From positions 1 through 64,000 of the forward strand of contig KB310536.1 of the NCBI GenBank assembly GCA_000328365.1: 64,000 bases of DNA, given 5' to 3'. Source of the DNA: Capitella teleta. Lineage: Eukaryota; Annelida; Polychaeta; Capitellidae. The notes beneath the pieces were generated by a model. The model saw only the letters and a program-made list of their open reading frames with translations, did no database searches and was not told the origin of the DNA. Below, piece after piece: positions 49,393 to 62,002 of this stretch; within the stretch, counting starts at the first letter, position 1, and each line of letters opens with the position of its first letter. The translations under genes and the position numbers were made by a program.

Positions 49393-49797
49393 TTACACAT
49401 TATGAATATGTGAATTAAGAGCATTATAAAAGATTTCAGCGCTGTCTCTTGAGAACGTGAGTATTTTGGTGTGCAGCCACTGTACTTGTTTGTGTTCACT
49501 TTGATGACCATTGCAACTAGTAAAGATAATGCCTGACCAATTGTTCATATGGATCTGCATCTCTGAAAAATAGATATCTGCTGGGACACGAAAAGTAGTT
49601 TTCTGGTTGACCAACAAGTCGCATTTGTCGATATCGTATTGGTCAATGACCCAAATCATGAAGTTCTTTTGGCCAGTGGTTCTGTTGGCTAATGACTCAT
49701 TTGTGGATGCGATAATGCAATTGTCATGATGGCCGTTTCTTGATGTTCTTCTCAGTCTGAATTCGGAGCACAAAAGAAGGGACACAAAATCACACAT
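49393..49797 (-). CDS. Unidentified 134-aa open reading frame
   Basis: ATG to stop, 134 codons in an AT-rich region where long frames are unlikely by chance. The product begins MCDFVSLLLCSEFRLRR and includes KNFMIWVIDQYDIDKCDLLV, IYFSEMQIHMNNWSGIIFTS and QVQWLHTKILTFSRDSAEIF. I do not recognise it. The alternation of hydrophobic strands and a final amphipathic helix could fit a small folded domain, but this is speculation. It lies beyond the APP 3' end on the same strand, so it might overlap a long APP 3' UTR. No splice context or codon signature decides the matter. Confidence 0.3.
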   Translation of the reverse strand: MCDFVSLLLCSEFRLRRTSRNGHHDNCIIASTNESLANRTTGQKNFMIWVIDQYDIDKCDLLVNQKTTFRVPADIYFSEMQIHMNNWSGIIFTSCNGHQSEHKQVQWLHTKILTFSRDSAEIFYNALNSHIHNV

Positions 49798-50949
49798 TCT
49801 TTGGTGTCCTTTTCAAGTTTTTATTTCTGATGAGCAACGTTAAAACATCACAAAGGAATATTAGAACGTGCAAGGCCGAAAGGAGCGATTTGGCAGAATG
49901 GTACATGTCCTACGATGCACAACTCATAGACACAACATCTGTATATAAAATGCAAAAACAGGGAGAGAAATATTAGTCAAGGAAGGCGCCAGGGGAAGAG
50001 GAGAGGGGCAGTGGACGACGCTGAAATAAAATATGAAGGACATGTACCATCTCCGCTTTCAGCAGACACCAAGAAAGTTTTCTAACTGAAATATAAACTG
50101 TATTGTTTACAATAGAACTCAGTGCTTTTACCGAAGACAGGAGAGAGCTACATAGAGTGGAGTTGAGTAATCATAAAAACAAACAATAAATAGCCTTCCT
50201 GACGAATATATCTGGCCACTTTCAAAAGGACAATAATATGTTATATGAATAGCAGGACAAGAATCACATTGAGGCCTTTCTTTTCTACCACTTTAAGCAG
50301 ATCTCTGGCACGTTTAAAAAAAAAAAAAAAAAAAAAAAAAGGTTCTGAGTCGGCAGGAGAAATTAATATCACAAATTTTTTTAATGAAAATGATTTTTTT
50401 TCTCAAAAGATTTCAAAGCGAGATCAACTCTTTTACTGGTACGAAGCCGAACAGCATACAAACACATTATTAAACGCGAAGAAGACATTGAAGATAAAAA
50501 CATGGTATATATGTACATCTGAGAAGACAGGTCAATTGTTGATGTACACTCTGTTAAATCGATCAATAATTACAACATGATTTTGTCCCTAACAATAGTT
50601 ATAGAATACACAAGAACGAAACAAAAAAAATAATCAAAAATCACAACAATCATTCTTTTTGTTAACGTAAGGAATTTGATTTTCGGCTATTTTTTATTAT
50701 ATTTTCAGTTCCAGGGGAAAGGTGAGAGTCAAATAACGATTTCTGGTTTCACAAACTGATGAAGAAAGAGATAAGAAGTAGAAGAAGCTTTTAAATGTTA
50801 TATAAAACATACAAACATCTAATATAAACACAGGTTAAATATTCATAAATACACAGAAAAAAAAATGACCTTCTTAATGTAGCCATTTTTTATAATAATG
50901 TAGCTTTATTTTTAGGTGTGTGGGTGTTTGTAAAAATGCTTGCGTTGTT
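49798..50949 (-). other. APP: APP 3' untranslated region (probable)
   Basis: No coding potential. Minus-strand AATAAA signals (TTTATT on plus) occur near 50906 and 49821, so the 3' UTR could be short or about 1.1 kb. A plus-strand A-run at 50315-50340 (T-run in the transcript) lies inside. Confidence 0.45.
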
Positions 50950-53900
50950 TTACGCATTACTGGTGCCTGTTTCAAAGTATTTGTATGTTGGATTTTCGTA
51001 GCCGTTCATCTGCATTTTGGTCACATGACGTTCTTCCGGTGACGTGACCTGATCGACCTCCACGAAGCCGCCAGCGTTGTTGGTGCGCTGAGAGCGCTTA
51101 CGAATCACCACGATACCCACGACGATCACAATGAAAACGGTGATGCTGCCCACTGCAATGCCCAGGGGAGTACCCGTGTGCAGGCTGTTCAACTCCTTCA
51201 AAGACGTCTTCTGGATGTACGACTGTTGGTTCAGGAAAAATATGAATAAATCATAAATAATACATCAACAAAATGCTGACCGTTTCTACATTCAGCTTAT
51301 CGCCGTTGAAGTGGTCAGCAGACAGAGGTTTGACCTCCACGTAGTCACGTTCATCCTCCATGACCTCATCATCAAATCGGTCAATCTGCAGAATGGGCTC
51401 TGTCTTCTCCAGTTCAACGTGGTGCAGTTCCGGGGGTGATGGCTCAACCGGGCGGTCCTCCGGGGTGGAGGTGAGGGCCTTCTCCATGGTGTATGCCTTG
51501 GTGTCCATTCCGATGCTGGACGGCTCAGAAAGGTCAGGCATTAACGCGTCCTCAACGGATAAATCTGAGATCTCCTGGCTCAGTAGACCGGTGATGCTGA
51601 CGTCAATTGAGTGGTACATCTTCATGAAATCATCTGTGAGATAAAATAACAAGTGACAGCATCAGATCCTCAGATTGCGCTTTACCCATTTGCATGCGGA
51701 TTTTCTTCTCATACTGTGGGACACGGTTGAGCATGTCAAGGGCTTCACGCATGTGCTGGTCAATGGTCTTGAGATGGTCAAGGATCTGGTCACGCATGGT
51801 CTCAGCCATACGGGGGTCAGTGTCCAGGAGGTGCTTGTAGTGGTTGATGGAGTGCAGGCGGTCCTTCTGCTCCATCTTGATGTAATGCTTCAGGGTTTTC
51901 AGCAGACGAGGGGCCTGCAAAGAAACCATTCATCAGAGATCAAAACGTCAACGGATAGAATCACGATGAAGATAATTCCGAGAGGCATCCCGTCTCCAGA
52001 GAAAAGTGGAGTGCGAATGCAATCAACGAATTAGGTCATTAATCAAGACACAAATGCATAATGAATCAGGGAGGCAATTACACACCTCAATGTAATCTCT
52101 GCTCAGTTCATCCATGTAATGTTTCATTGCGTTGCGCTTCTTGTTGTTGAGGTCAGCTTCAATGCGCTGCTGATGCACTCCAGATATCTGCTGCTTCTCA
52201 GAATTGCCCTCCTGCTCCAACGCTTCGTACGTCGTCTGGAAGCGAGATGTGATGTCCTGGTTCAACTGGTCAGCCGCCTTTGGGTCAATCTCCTTCAACT
52301 CAAGAACCCTCTGACGAGCATCTGACCACTCCTTCATCATCTGTGCATAAATTTGCATATCTAATGAGAACCATACATTTAATAAGCAGTACCTTTGTGA
52401 CTTTATCGTGGTGGTGCTTTTGCAGACCAGCCTTAGCTTTGACAAAGTATTCGTGCTCATTATCAAACTGGTTGTTGACGTTGGCCAAGTAGTCCTGGTA
52501 GACGCTTTTAGCGGCCGGAACAATCTCGACTGGTTCCTCCTCCTCAATGATGAGAGGAGCTTCGGTGGTGGAGGTGGTGGAGGAAGGAGAAGAGGTGGTT
52601 GGGGCGACGGGCGGGTCTGCCTTCAGTTCCTCCTGAATGAACACATCGACCTCATCTGGAAAGAAATCGAAGGTTCGTATTTCAACTATTTTTACGATGA
52701 GCAAGCTAATGAAGAAGCGCTCCATGAATAATTTCAAGGTCTGTGAGGACTTTGAATAGACGGCGATGAATGATTATCGATTCGGCAGACAGCGCACGCA
52801 CACAAACGTAAGGGATATAGTGCTCAGGATGACTAATATCACCAAAGACGACCTGGAAGGAACCTTGACCACTAAGGGAAAGAAAGAAGACGTCTGCCAG
52901 ATCATCGATTAAGCGAATATCAGACAAACAAAAGGGAAACGTGGATGAATAAGAGAAAGAGAATGCCATANNNNNNNNNNNNNNNNNNNNNNNNNNNNNN
53001 NNNNNNNNNNNNNNNNNNNNNNNNNNNNNNNNNNNNNNNNNNNNNNNNNNNNNNNNNNNNNNNNNNNNNNNNNNNNNNNNNNNNNNNNNNNNNNNNNNNN
53101 NNNNNNNNNNNNNNNNNNNNNNNNNNNNNNNNNNNNNNNNNNNNNNNNNNNNNNNNNNNNNNNNNNNNATGCCAATCTCGTGAAAAGCAATTACCCCGCG
53201 AGGGATGCCTCACATGCTGAATCAGCCGAGGCGGGGTGACTCACGCTGGAAAATTACGTCATAATAAGAGTTTAAAGGTTTCGTTGATGAGTCGATTTCA
53301 TACGAAACACACGAGGGGTTCGGGGGAGGCTACGCGGCCTTCATAATACATGAGACAAAGCTGAAGCGAGAGCCGGGGCGCTGTATCGATTCGACGCCGG
53401 CAGCACGCCCCGGCATTTATCGGGCATGGTCGCCGGTCGACTCAGCAGCGAGCGCAGTTGGTGTAGTGTGCAGCAGAGCTGCCTTTTCTGCTTGCAAATG
53501 GCATTGGCAATCGCTTAAACCGATCACGACGAAATCGTCGATATTTACGGGCCGGATCGGAGGGTTTTCTTTTCCCGAGGAGTGTTGAGATGCTCCTCTG
53601 CGTTGGACGTGACGGCGCAAAGTGCTAAGCTGGGTTTCAGAAAGAGATGGATGAGCGGAGGGGGGGGGGGTCCAAAGGGCTCGCCCTGATTGACATCAGC
53701 TGTATTGGTGCGGGGAAAGGGGGGGGGGGTGCATACAACGCGGTAAATGTATTAGCGAATAGACGCACAACTCAGAGATCGGATTGCGCAGCTAATTCGC
53801 CATGTAACCGCCGGGGCTAATCACCCGCCTTGATTTCATCTCGCGAGGCAGCGCGTTAAGAACGGCAGAACGGCGGTTGTCGCAAACCGCCAAGCTCGCC

Positions 53901-56900
53901 GACTGAATACACGGAATCATGAATATATGATGCAAGCGAGACGCTTTGAAGTGTCGAAAACGAGGGTCGCCTGCGAATATTAATCGCACGCAGACATGAC
54001 TCCCCGGGGCCATTGCATACAGGACAAAGTAACTGCAGAGGCAGCAACTCAAACAGTACAAACACTACATCGTAAACGAGTGTTCATTGAGCAATATTGC
54101 GGGAAGGGGAGGATTTCGGAAAGGGAAAAAAAAGTCAAGGATCTCAGGGTTGTCAGTTGTGATCAAACGGAGACACTTCATCAAACGGCACTGTCACCTC
54201 GCGACACACAACTCGCAAACAGATAAACCCGACATTGCCACAAAGGTCAACTAAGGTGACTGACCCTTGACAGCGTCGACTTCAGACGGACAGCAGACGA
54301 ACTCAACACCGTTGAATCGGTCGATGCCGCACGGCTGCAGGATGGCGAAGCTCTGCTGCTCCATGCCTCTGTCCTGGCAGATGGAGCGAGCGGTCGCGTT
54401 CCACTTCTGGAAGGACTTGCAGCTCTTGGGCTGGTAGAGGTGGTCGAAGAGGCAGTGCTCGGGCACGAGGAGAGCCTCGCTCTGGAAAGCCCCCACTGCA
54501 AATACAAACACAATACTGACAATGCGATATTCACAGAACATTCACAAGATTAAAGGGAGAGACATATATTATTTCAATACTGAGAATACACTGACCCCAG
54601 CAGCGGAATGGTCTGACGGTGTACGTGTGCTTGGTGGCGCTGCATTTCTCATGGTTGAATCCGCACCACGAGGGCACGCGCGCCTTCTTGCTCGCTTCGA
54701 CGACGTTGCGGATGTCCAGGTCAGGGTACACCTATAGGAGAGGACAGTGGTCACTGATGGTCAGACATCTGCGCACATAGAGGTCAAGGCAAGGGTCAAG
54801 GCAAACGACTCAGAGTGAGGACAATATGCTGCCAGCGAACAAAAAGACATAATGGCAACTGATTTAAGGCCAGCGGCAAGGTGTTGCTACTCAATCGCTC
54901 ATTCTGACAACATTCTGGCCCTGAATCAGTCAACACAATGTATCAAAATATATGAGTCAGCAGTGATGAATATTGATATTCCATGATACCAACAAAGCAG
55001 TTTTTTAGGGTTCACTGGGTGCATACAGGTAAATGCAAAGGAGGAAGGGGAGTTAGGGAAGGGGAGACAAAAGAGGCTGTCAGGGAGAAGCGGCTGTGTT
55101 GGGGCGGAGAACCGGAGAAGGCATTGTGCGCAGCCAGTAGGTCGTTAATTTCGAACCCCATAAGATTGGATGTCGACCGGCTGAAGCCAGGTGGTAGGAA
55201 GCGATACGTCACTCAGTGGGGCATGATCAAGAAACCGGATTTCCATCACCACAGAGGGGAAGGGGGGTGAAGCCAACGCAGTGCGCGCTGGACGCAAATT
55301 TAAGAGGCCCTACATCGGTCGGGCCGGCTTCCAAGACGCGGAATTTACGGCTGCGTGCGATTCGGTCGTCATGGCAACCGGAGCGGTAAATGGCGGAAGT
55401 AGGTGAGTGACGGCTCCGCGGACCTAACAAGGCTTTAAACACCCAGAAGGAGGTGCATGTACACGCAATAAGAGCACGTTTAGGGGGCTTTAGAGCGAGC
55501 AATCTCGAAGGTTCGGCAGCAAAAACATCAATAAATGTACACTGAGGTCCAATGGGGCTGAATCGGTGTTTTATTGGACACATTCCGCTGTGAGATTTAT
55601 TGCACACATTGATTGCTATGGAGCGCAGCATTCAATGCACTGACCTCACTCAAGTCACTGCTAAATATCGCGTATACTCGAGCACTGCTGGCATCTATAA
55701 AACGCCATGGTATACATACAATTAAACCATCAACCAACAGTCAAGATGTTTTGAAATATTGGCGCCAATAACTCTTACTTTAGCGCCAAAGTACAACACG
55801 ATATGAAGTAAACAGGGTAATTTGACAAATCACCTTTCGGCAATAATCGAGAATTTCTTCTGGTTTGCTGAGGCAGTCAGTGGAGTCGTCTTTCTGCCAG
55901 GAACCATCGTCCTTCAGGAACATCGCAGGACGACCGCAAACGAAAGCAACCATCGCATTCTGCTCAACTGCGCACTGAAAAAGATCAACACAACATCAGT
56001 TAAAATGAACTAAAATAAAATTGTGAAGCGTGGAAGAAAAGCTGCTGTTTACTCTAATCTGAGGGTTATATAATTGTATTCCACTCTCTATCTCTCTCTG
56101 AAAAAAAGATGTACGGTGAAACATTCTTGCGTGTGATAATTATAGGGATATCGATTGCATGTAATATCGACCATACCAAAAATAATGAAGTCAGATATCT
56201 GCTATGTAAAATATATGCACCGGTTGTCTGTACAGAGATTTCCCTGAAAGCATGAACTTTCAAAGCAAGTATACTGTTCTTTATAGGCGTTCCTAGCTCC
56301 CCATGAAGTAGCGTAGTCTATAGGACTACTGCTCCGCTACCCCCTGGGAGCTAAGTCGTTCCTCAATCAACATAATCCAGATACAAGTGAAAACTAAGAA
56401 ACCGAATGGAGAGAGAGAGAAGAGGAATGTGTAATGGAAAACATGATAAAATATGGAGATTGCAAAGAAGAGGCATGAATCGTATGAGTGGTCATCACTA
56501 TTCATGAGGCTGGCCAGTGAGTGGCCAGAGGTCATCATCGGCGACTGACCACCGGCCATCAGAGCTATTGATGACGACAACCGATATCTCAGCCGTCTTC
56601 CTCAGCGGAGAACCGCGGCATGACATGAACATCCATCAACGTGCTATGACGCGAATCGCGATCATCTGCCGATTCTGCAGTGCTGCTAGGTCAGCGTTAT
56701 TAAGAGCATAAGCGATAAGAGCAGTCCATTGTATTGTCTGGAAGGCAACTAATTCTTGCAGGGGAGGAACTCCGGAGGAAGACCCTGTTGTGAGGTGACG
56801 CTGGTGTCGCCTTACTAATGGCCGACCCCCCCGGCGCCCGCTCTTCCAAGAGGGAAGATGGAGGCAGTCACGTGATACGCGTAGCAGAGATTCATCCCAT

Positions 56901-59900
56901 CAGTAAGGAAGTGGTAACGGGTGGGAAGGTGCTGGTATTGAGGTCAAGGTCACCTGATTCATGGTTGTATACACGAAGATGTTTTACGGGAAATGAAGAT
57001 GAGAATGAAAAAAAGATGAACAGATCGGTACAGGAGAATCCATCTCTCACTCGAGGAAAAACGACATATTTTTTCTTAGTCAACTCGTGGGAAGAGAGTC
57101 AGAGGGTTTACTTGTCATGGGAATAAGATAAATGGGGGGACACGGGAAGGCAGAATCGTAGGGGAATGGAGAGGGGTTTGGGGGATGCACAATCAGAGGG
57201 TCTTCTAAGCACATCGCTGCTTCTGAAATCAAGCGCAGACGAAACCACCGCGGATCGCGTATCAAGGCAAAAGGGGTGAGAAACAGAACCAGGGTCGCCC
57301 CCTCCTCCTCTTCCCCACAAGGCGCTCTGCTGCACTGCAGGAAAAAAAAAAAGAGGGAAAAAAAAGCTCAGTTTGAAGAGAAAACATTGGGAGAAGGAAA
57401 GAGAGAAAGACGCAGAACCAAATCGCGGGAGCACGCGACGGTATTTGGGCCAGAATCAATGGCGCGGCGGAGGGGGACCGGGGCGATGTTATCACCACTC
57501 GAACGGCAGTGATAAAGAGCAATGCGCCGGTTTTTATGGCATTATCCCGATAAGAATAATGTCACACATTGAGATTGATAAGCGCGGTAAGCCAGGTAAC
57601 ATTCCTCTGTGCGTTTCGTATAAGCATTCAGGATTAAATATATATAATTCTTCGGCGATACAGGAGTGGATTTGCGCATGCATCATGCATTGTAAATGGG
57701 GATCACTGCGGCCGGCGAATGAATGGCCTTTTAGCCTTTTTAGCCGTCGCCATCTGCGCGTCTTGTCTCCAGGGGGAAGAGAGGTTCTTTGGTCGCCACG
57801 TGCACGCACAGATTGCGCACCAGGACACGCACAATACCGTGCGTGCACTGGAATTCCGCACACCGCTAATCCCTGCAGAATAGGCCACCGAGAGGCAGAA
57901 GAGAAGTCACCCCCTCTCCCCCCGAAGAAGGAGAGAGAAAGGGCAGTCCAGCAAATGGCTCATTACAGTCAAACATCGATCGAACGATGCCTCCAGCCAA
58001 TCGAACAGCAATGGCGTCAGCGCTGCTTGGTTGCACGATAACATCTCCGAATTGCATCGCCCGCTTCCGCAAATCTGAATGCGGCATTGGCCAGGCAAAA
58101 GAGATGGCCAATCAGTGAACATTTGCTGCCATAACACAGTGCAAATATAAAAGAACTGCAGGCAACCCACGAACAGCACAGGTTAAGCAGGTCACGATGC
58201 TCCGTCCCCTTTTCTGGCTAAAAGCCACTCAAGTCGATCGTCAACCATATTCGAGCAAGAAACCTCTGATGAATAGAAGCTCTATGTAACGATGTACTGC
58301 CGAGGTTTTTCTTTTTGTGAGAAGAAAGAAAAGGTGAAATTTTCAGTGACAATAAAACTTGAAGAGCTCAAAAGGTCTGCGGCCACTTCGAGAGGAGATA
58401 CTCATTAGCTATTGGCTCTCAACACCGGGTTTTCAATAGAGCAATATCAGCACAGTCGGGCATGTCATACCGAAATTGAATCACACTACAAGATATAATA
58501 ATAAAACACTCGCAAGAAGAATTTTCTCAGCCGAAAAAAAAAAAATCTCTCGGAAATGCTTGGGATAGAGAGAAGGTTGAAATTAAAGGAGTGAATGTGA
58601 AACAGCACATTAACCGCAGGTGCAGTCAACCAATGAGAGGAAGAATAATGAGAAGATCATGAAAATTGAAGCTGAGCATTAGGAAAATTCATCCTTTGTT
58701 CATTGATGGAATGTCTACATCATAGAACTATCCTTGATCATGTACAATACTCGCACGCGGAGCTCTATGAAGATCGCTCCGACCACCCATTGTACATGCA
58801 TGGCGGTGCTCATAAAACGGACATCACATATACATCCAGCATAAAGCAACATGGCGGTCGAATCCTGCGCCGGCAGATCTGTCGCTGCGGCCAGAGACAC
58901 GGCTGGTTTATTGGATGGGTTATCGGCTGCATTCCCCCAAAATGCAATAAATAGCATCGCATGCGGAACACTAGTTTTGTACCTCGAATGAGGTCTGTTT
59001 CGACTTAGTCTTTCTGTGCTTCAAGTGTTATTTTTTTCCTGGTTAAACTCAAGAGCGAGAGGGAGAGAGAGAGACTCCCTCTTCATTATTCTTATGTGGC
59101 CAAATCGTGTTCATGTATTTGCTTCCACTAGATTACTGAATCTGTCTAATATCACTTCATAATCCCATCGTCAAACTCAGGAATCTCAACATTCATGACT
59201 CAAGGGTCGAGAATTCTCTAATCAAGAACTACTTGAATTATCTCAACATGCAGAAACATAAATACCAGAGATAAAACTCCTTGTACCTGACTGCCCAACA
59301 CGCATGCGATCAAGTGCAACCTAAGCCACGCTATCAAAGGCTTTTGAGGAATCTAAATCAAATACCACTGTTACAGCATTGACAGCGCCGGCTGATTGCC
59401 GTGTACGTTACACAATGAGCAATCTGATCCGTTGCTGACAAAGGAACTGCTACGTGATCACAGATCCATCAACGACTGCGCAGGACACGACAACCGCCTC
59501 TTCCTGACGGCGTCCAATCACCACGCAATTCCATGAAAAAAACAACAACAAAACAATTTTTAAAATTTCGTTGCAGATTTTGCTTCTTTTAACGGGGATC
59601 TTTCTTTCGCTGACAGCGTCTACTCACCAATGAATGATTCATGTAATCATTGATTGAAGAGTGGAGAGACTCCGAGGAGGTAAAGGTAATGTTTGCGGTG
59701 GAAAGAAGCCAAAATTAATCCTAGCTGGGATCTTTGTTCAATTGCACTGGGCTCTGCATCTCTTGCGTGTCTCTCACGTCGAGGTACAGTTACCTACGTT
59801 AAGCAGCATTGGTCGCAGGTGGGCTTCCCAGACTCCTCTCTGACAGGATCTCTGCTCATTGGAATTCATGACTGACTGGTTATGCTGAGCTCCATGCAGT

Positions 59901-62002
59901 AATAAAACATTGAGGGTGAAGAGAGCCTTATACCATGCATAGGAGACATATTCAAGCTTATTTCCAGGTGTGAACGTACTCAATACTAATTATTGACTAT
60001 GAGTCTATGGCCTTTGGTATCTTTACTCTAATTACTCTGTACACTCAGCAATGCTGACCATCGGTCAACTTCACAGGCCTCATGGTAAACAGAGCCACGG
60101 TGTATAAGTAATGAGATAAGTCTGCCAAACAGGAGACGACGCTATCAACATATTTCAAAATATGCAGGGATATTGATTAATTCTTTGTAGAACTACTGGT
60201 AGTATTTGGCATACATTTTATTTTTTTTGATGAAAAAAAGGCCACCAGCTACTATATTTCCGAAGCAAAAAACCTCAAGAATAACGAGATTTTCTTGTGT
60301 GAAGAAATTGTAGATTGTCAGTTGGCAGAGAATTCGATGACTGTGCACTAATTAGGCATCAAGCAGAAGTACATGCTCGCATTGAACACACCAAATGCAG
60401 GATCATAAATAATAAATTCATTAAATTTTCCTCGCAACAATAGAACTCACAGGGTCAGATCACATGACATGAATTACTCATTATTCCACATACCACGTTG
60501 TGCTGGCAAAAACACAGAGCAACACAGAATCTGCATGAATGAATATACACAAGCAAGTAATCGGTAGCATTGCATAACTGAGCATAGTACCACAATACCA
60601 TGAATATGCATGCAAAATTGGAAATCCAATTCATTTTACAACAAGTGCTGTAATTTAGTAATTAATTTATGTACCTGTAGGACATAAAATAATTAATAGA
60701 TAATTCATGTAGTTTAGGGTATATTTAGACTATTGTGAGTACCGGTAAATAAACTTGTGTTGACATGACCAGTTCATATCTATGAAGACCACGTCTAGAC
60801 GATGGCTGGACTTCACACAGTGATGAGTCATTGCCCTCCCAGTAAGACTGCGTGCGGGAGAATCATGCACTAAGAACATCAGCACGCTACTCAACGTTAC
60901 TTCTGAGTTCAGAATTATTCATCCAATGTGTGCGTCTCCATGGAGCCTCAAGTTGACTCTGTGACTCTGTGATGCGTTGATGCTGAGGCAATACTCTTTA
61001 AGTACCAACAAGACTCATTGAGAAGCCACAGATGCTGCAAGAATAATCTACTACGATTGAATGATCTGCTGTTCTCTGTAGATTGTAGTCCAAGTTCTAA
61101 TTGCTGTTTGATGATTTGATATTGTTCGTGGAATTATGCATTATATCTTGGGATGATCTTGCCAGTGAGCAAGATATGAGTAGGCGGCAGGCCGACATAT
61201 CAATTGTGTCAATTACGTTGTCATGACTGTGGTGACACATTATGACATGGGTGATGAATTGATAATATGAATAATTATACGTCTTATTGATCTGTTGATG
61301 CAGTACATTTGGCTAGCTGCCAATTACATGTAACTGTATGGATAATTGAAATGTAGGACTATATACTGTATACAAAAACTGATGGAGGGACACAATTGAA
61401 TTACAGTAGGCCTATAATTAATGCAGATTTCTTTGAAAGCAAATTGCAATAACTAATCAGTTTAAACTTTAATCGGGGGTAATTAAGTGCATTACTTTTT
61501 ACTGGTCTCTCACAACTTGGTGATCAAAATCGAAAATTGTCCAAAGATACTAAGATAGAATAGATTATACTTAGTAGACTAAGTAGTAGTGGTTACTAAT
61601 GAATTAAAGATACTCCCCTTCAAAGTATAAAGTTACACACAAACAATAAAATAATCATTATACTGGAAATAGATGTTTCATTGTTCGATCAGTAGAATGA
61701 CCTGGAGAATTGAATAGCTAAATTCGGTTGGATGTGAGGAAAATAAACTTCAAGTGAGATATTAGAGTCAGTGAATGATTGAGAGTGGGGACATTGACTG
61801 GTTGAGTCAGTGTGTGTGACTCTCATCACTGAATCTGTGGATGTCAAAGAACAGAGTGAGAGACATCGAATCGACGGCACACCTCACGATGGCGATTTTT
61901 TTCAGCACATTTCCACATTTATCGGGTCCAAAATAAGCACAAACTCACCTGAGCACCGACGAATAGTAATCCAACAATCACAGGAGCCAGGAACCGCTCC
62001 AT
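50950..62002 (-). CDS. APP: Amyloid-beta precursor protein family member (APP)
   Basis: A type I membrane protein of the APP/APLP family, processed by secretases and acting in adhesion, trafficking and synapses. Nine exons: 61949-62002, 55834-55974, 54596-54731, 54265-54495, 52393-52655, 52086-52340, 51686-51914, 51281-51633 and 50950-51222. They give 1935 nt, 644 aa. Signal peptide: residues 1-18 (MERFLAPVIVGLLFVGAQ). E1 is a growth-factor-like part with six paired cysteines and a copper-binding-like part with six (LLVPEHC through PCGIDRFNGVEFVCCP). A short acidic/Thr linker follows without a Kunitz domain. E2 is a helical part (residues about 275-440, QKDRLHSINHYKHLLDTDP). The transmembrane segment is about 575-594 and the tail ends GYENPTYKYFETGTSNA with the NPTY sorting motif (631-634). 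No Abeta-like sequence is seen. Every phase fits without using the assembly gap. Confidence 0.96.
52656..54264 (-). other. APP: APP intron containing an assembly gap
   Basis: The intron between E1 and linker exons. Flanking exons join in phase, so no constitutive exon needs to be missing, though an optional Kunitz-type or acidic exon could hide in the gap. The right part (53200-54240) is GC-richer than neighbouring introns and has two long G-runs (about 53659-53671 and 53717-53729). Confidence 0.7.
52971..53168. other. Assembly gap (198 N)
   Basis: A run of N bases inside an APP intron. G-rich sequence on the right side may explain the failure to assemble. Confidence 0.99.
54732..55833 (-). 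other. APP: APP intron 2
   Basis: About 1.1 kb between the two growth-factor-like-domain exons. It holds GC-richer patches near 55040-55440 but no supported gene. Confidence 0.6.
55975..61948 (-). other. APP: APP intron 1 (about 6 kb)
   Basis: A long first intron separating the signal-peptide exon from E1. It contains a GC-rich block (about 56780-58180) with long but unconvincing open frames on both strands, purine-rich tracts near 57340-57420, an LINE reverse-transcriptase remnant near 59330 and otherwise AT-rich DNA. In many animals such introns hold enhancers; nothing specific is shown here. Confidence 0.6.
59305..59400 (-). mobile_element. Non-LTR (LINE) reverse transcriptase remnant
   Basis: The minus strand reads AVNAVTVVFDLDSSKAFDSV before a stop. 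It matches the motif-A region of LINE reverse transcriptases (hhxFLDFSKAFDxV), with Asp and the SKAFD signature kept. Only some 25-30 residues are recognisable, so it is an old small fragment inside APP intron 1. Confidence 0.5.

Noticed and set aside
57373-58041. A 222-aa open frame on the plus strand in APP intron 1
   Set aside because: The block is GC-rich, overlapping long frames exist on both strands, the translation has no recognisable domain and runs through purine-rich simple sequence.
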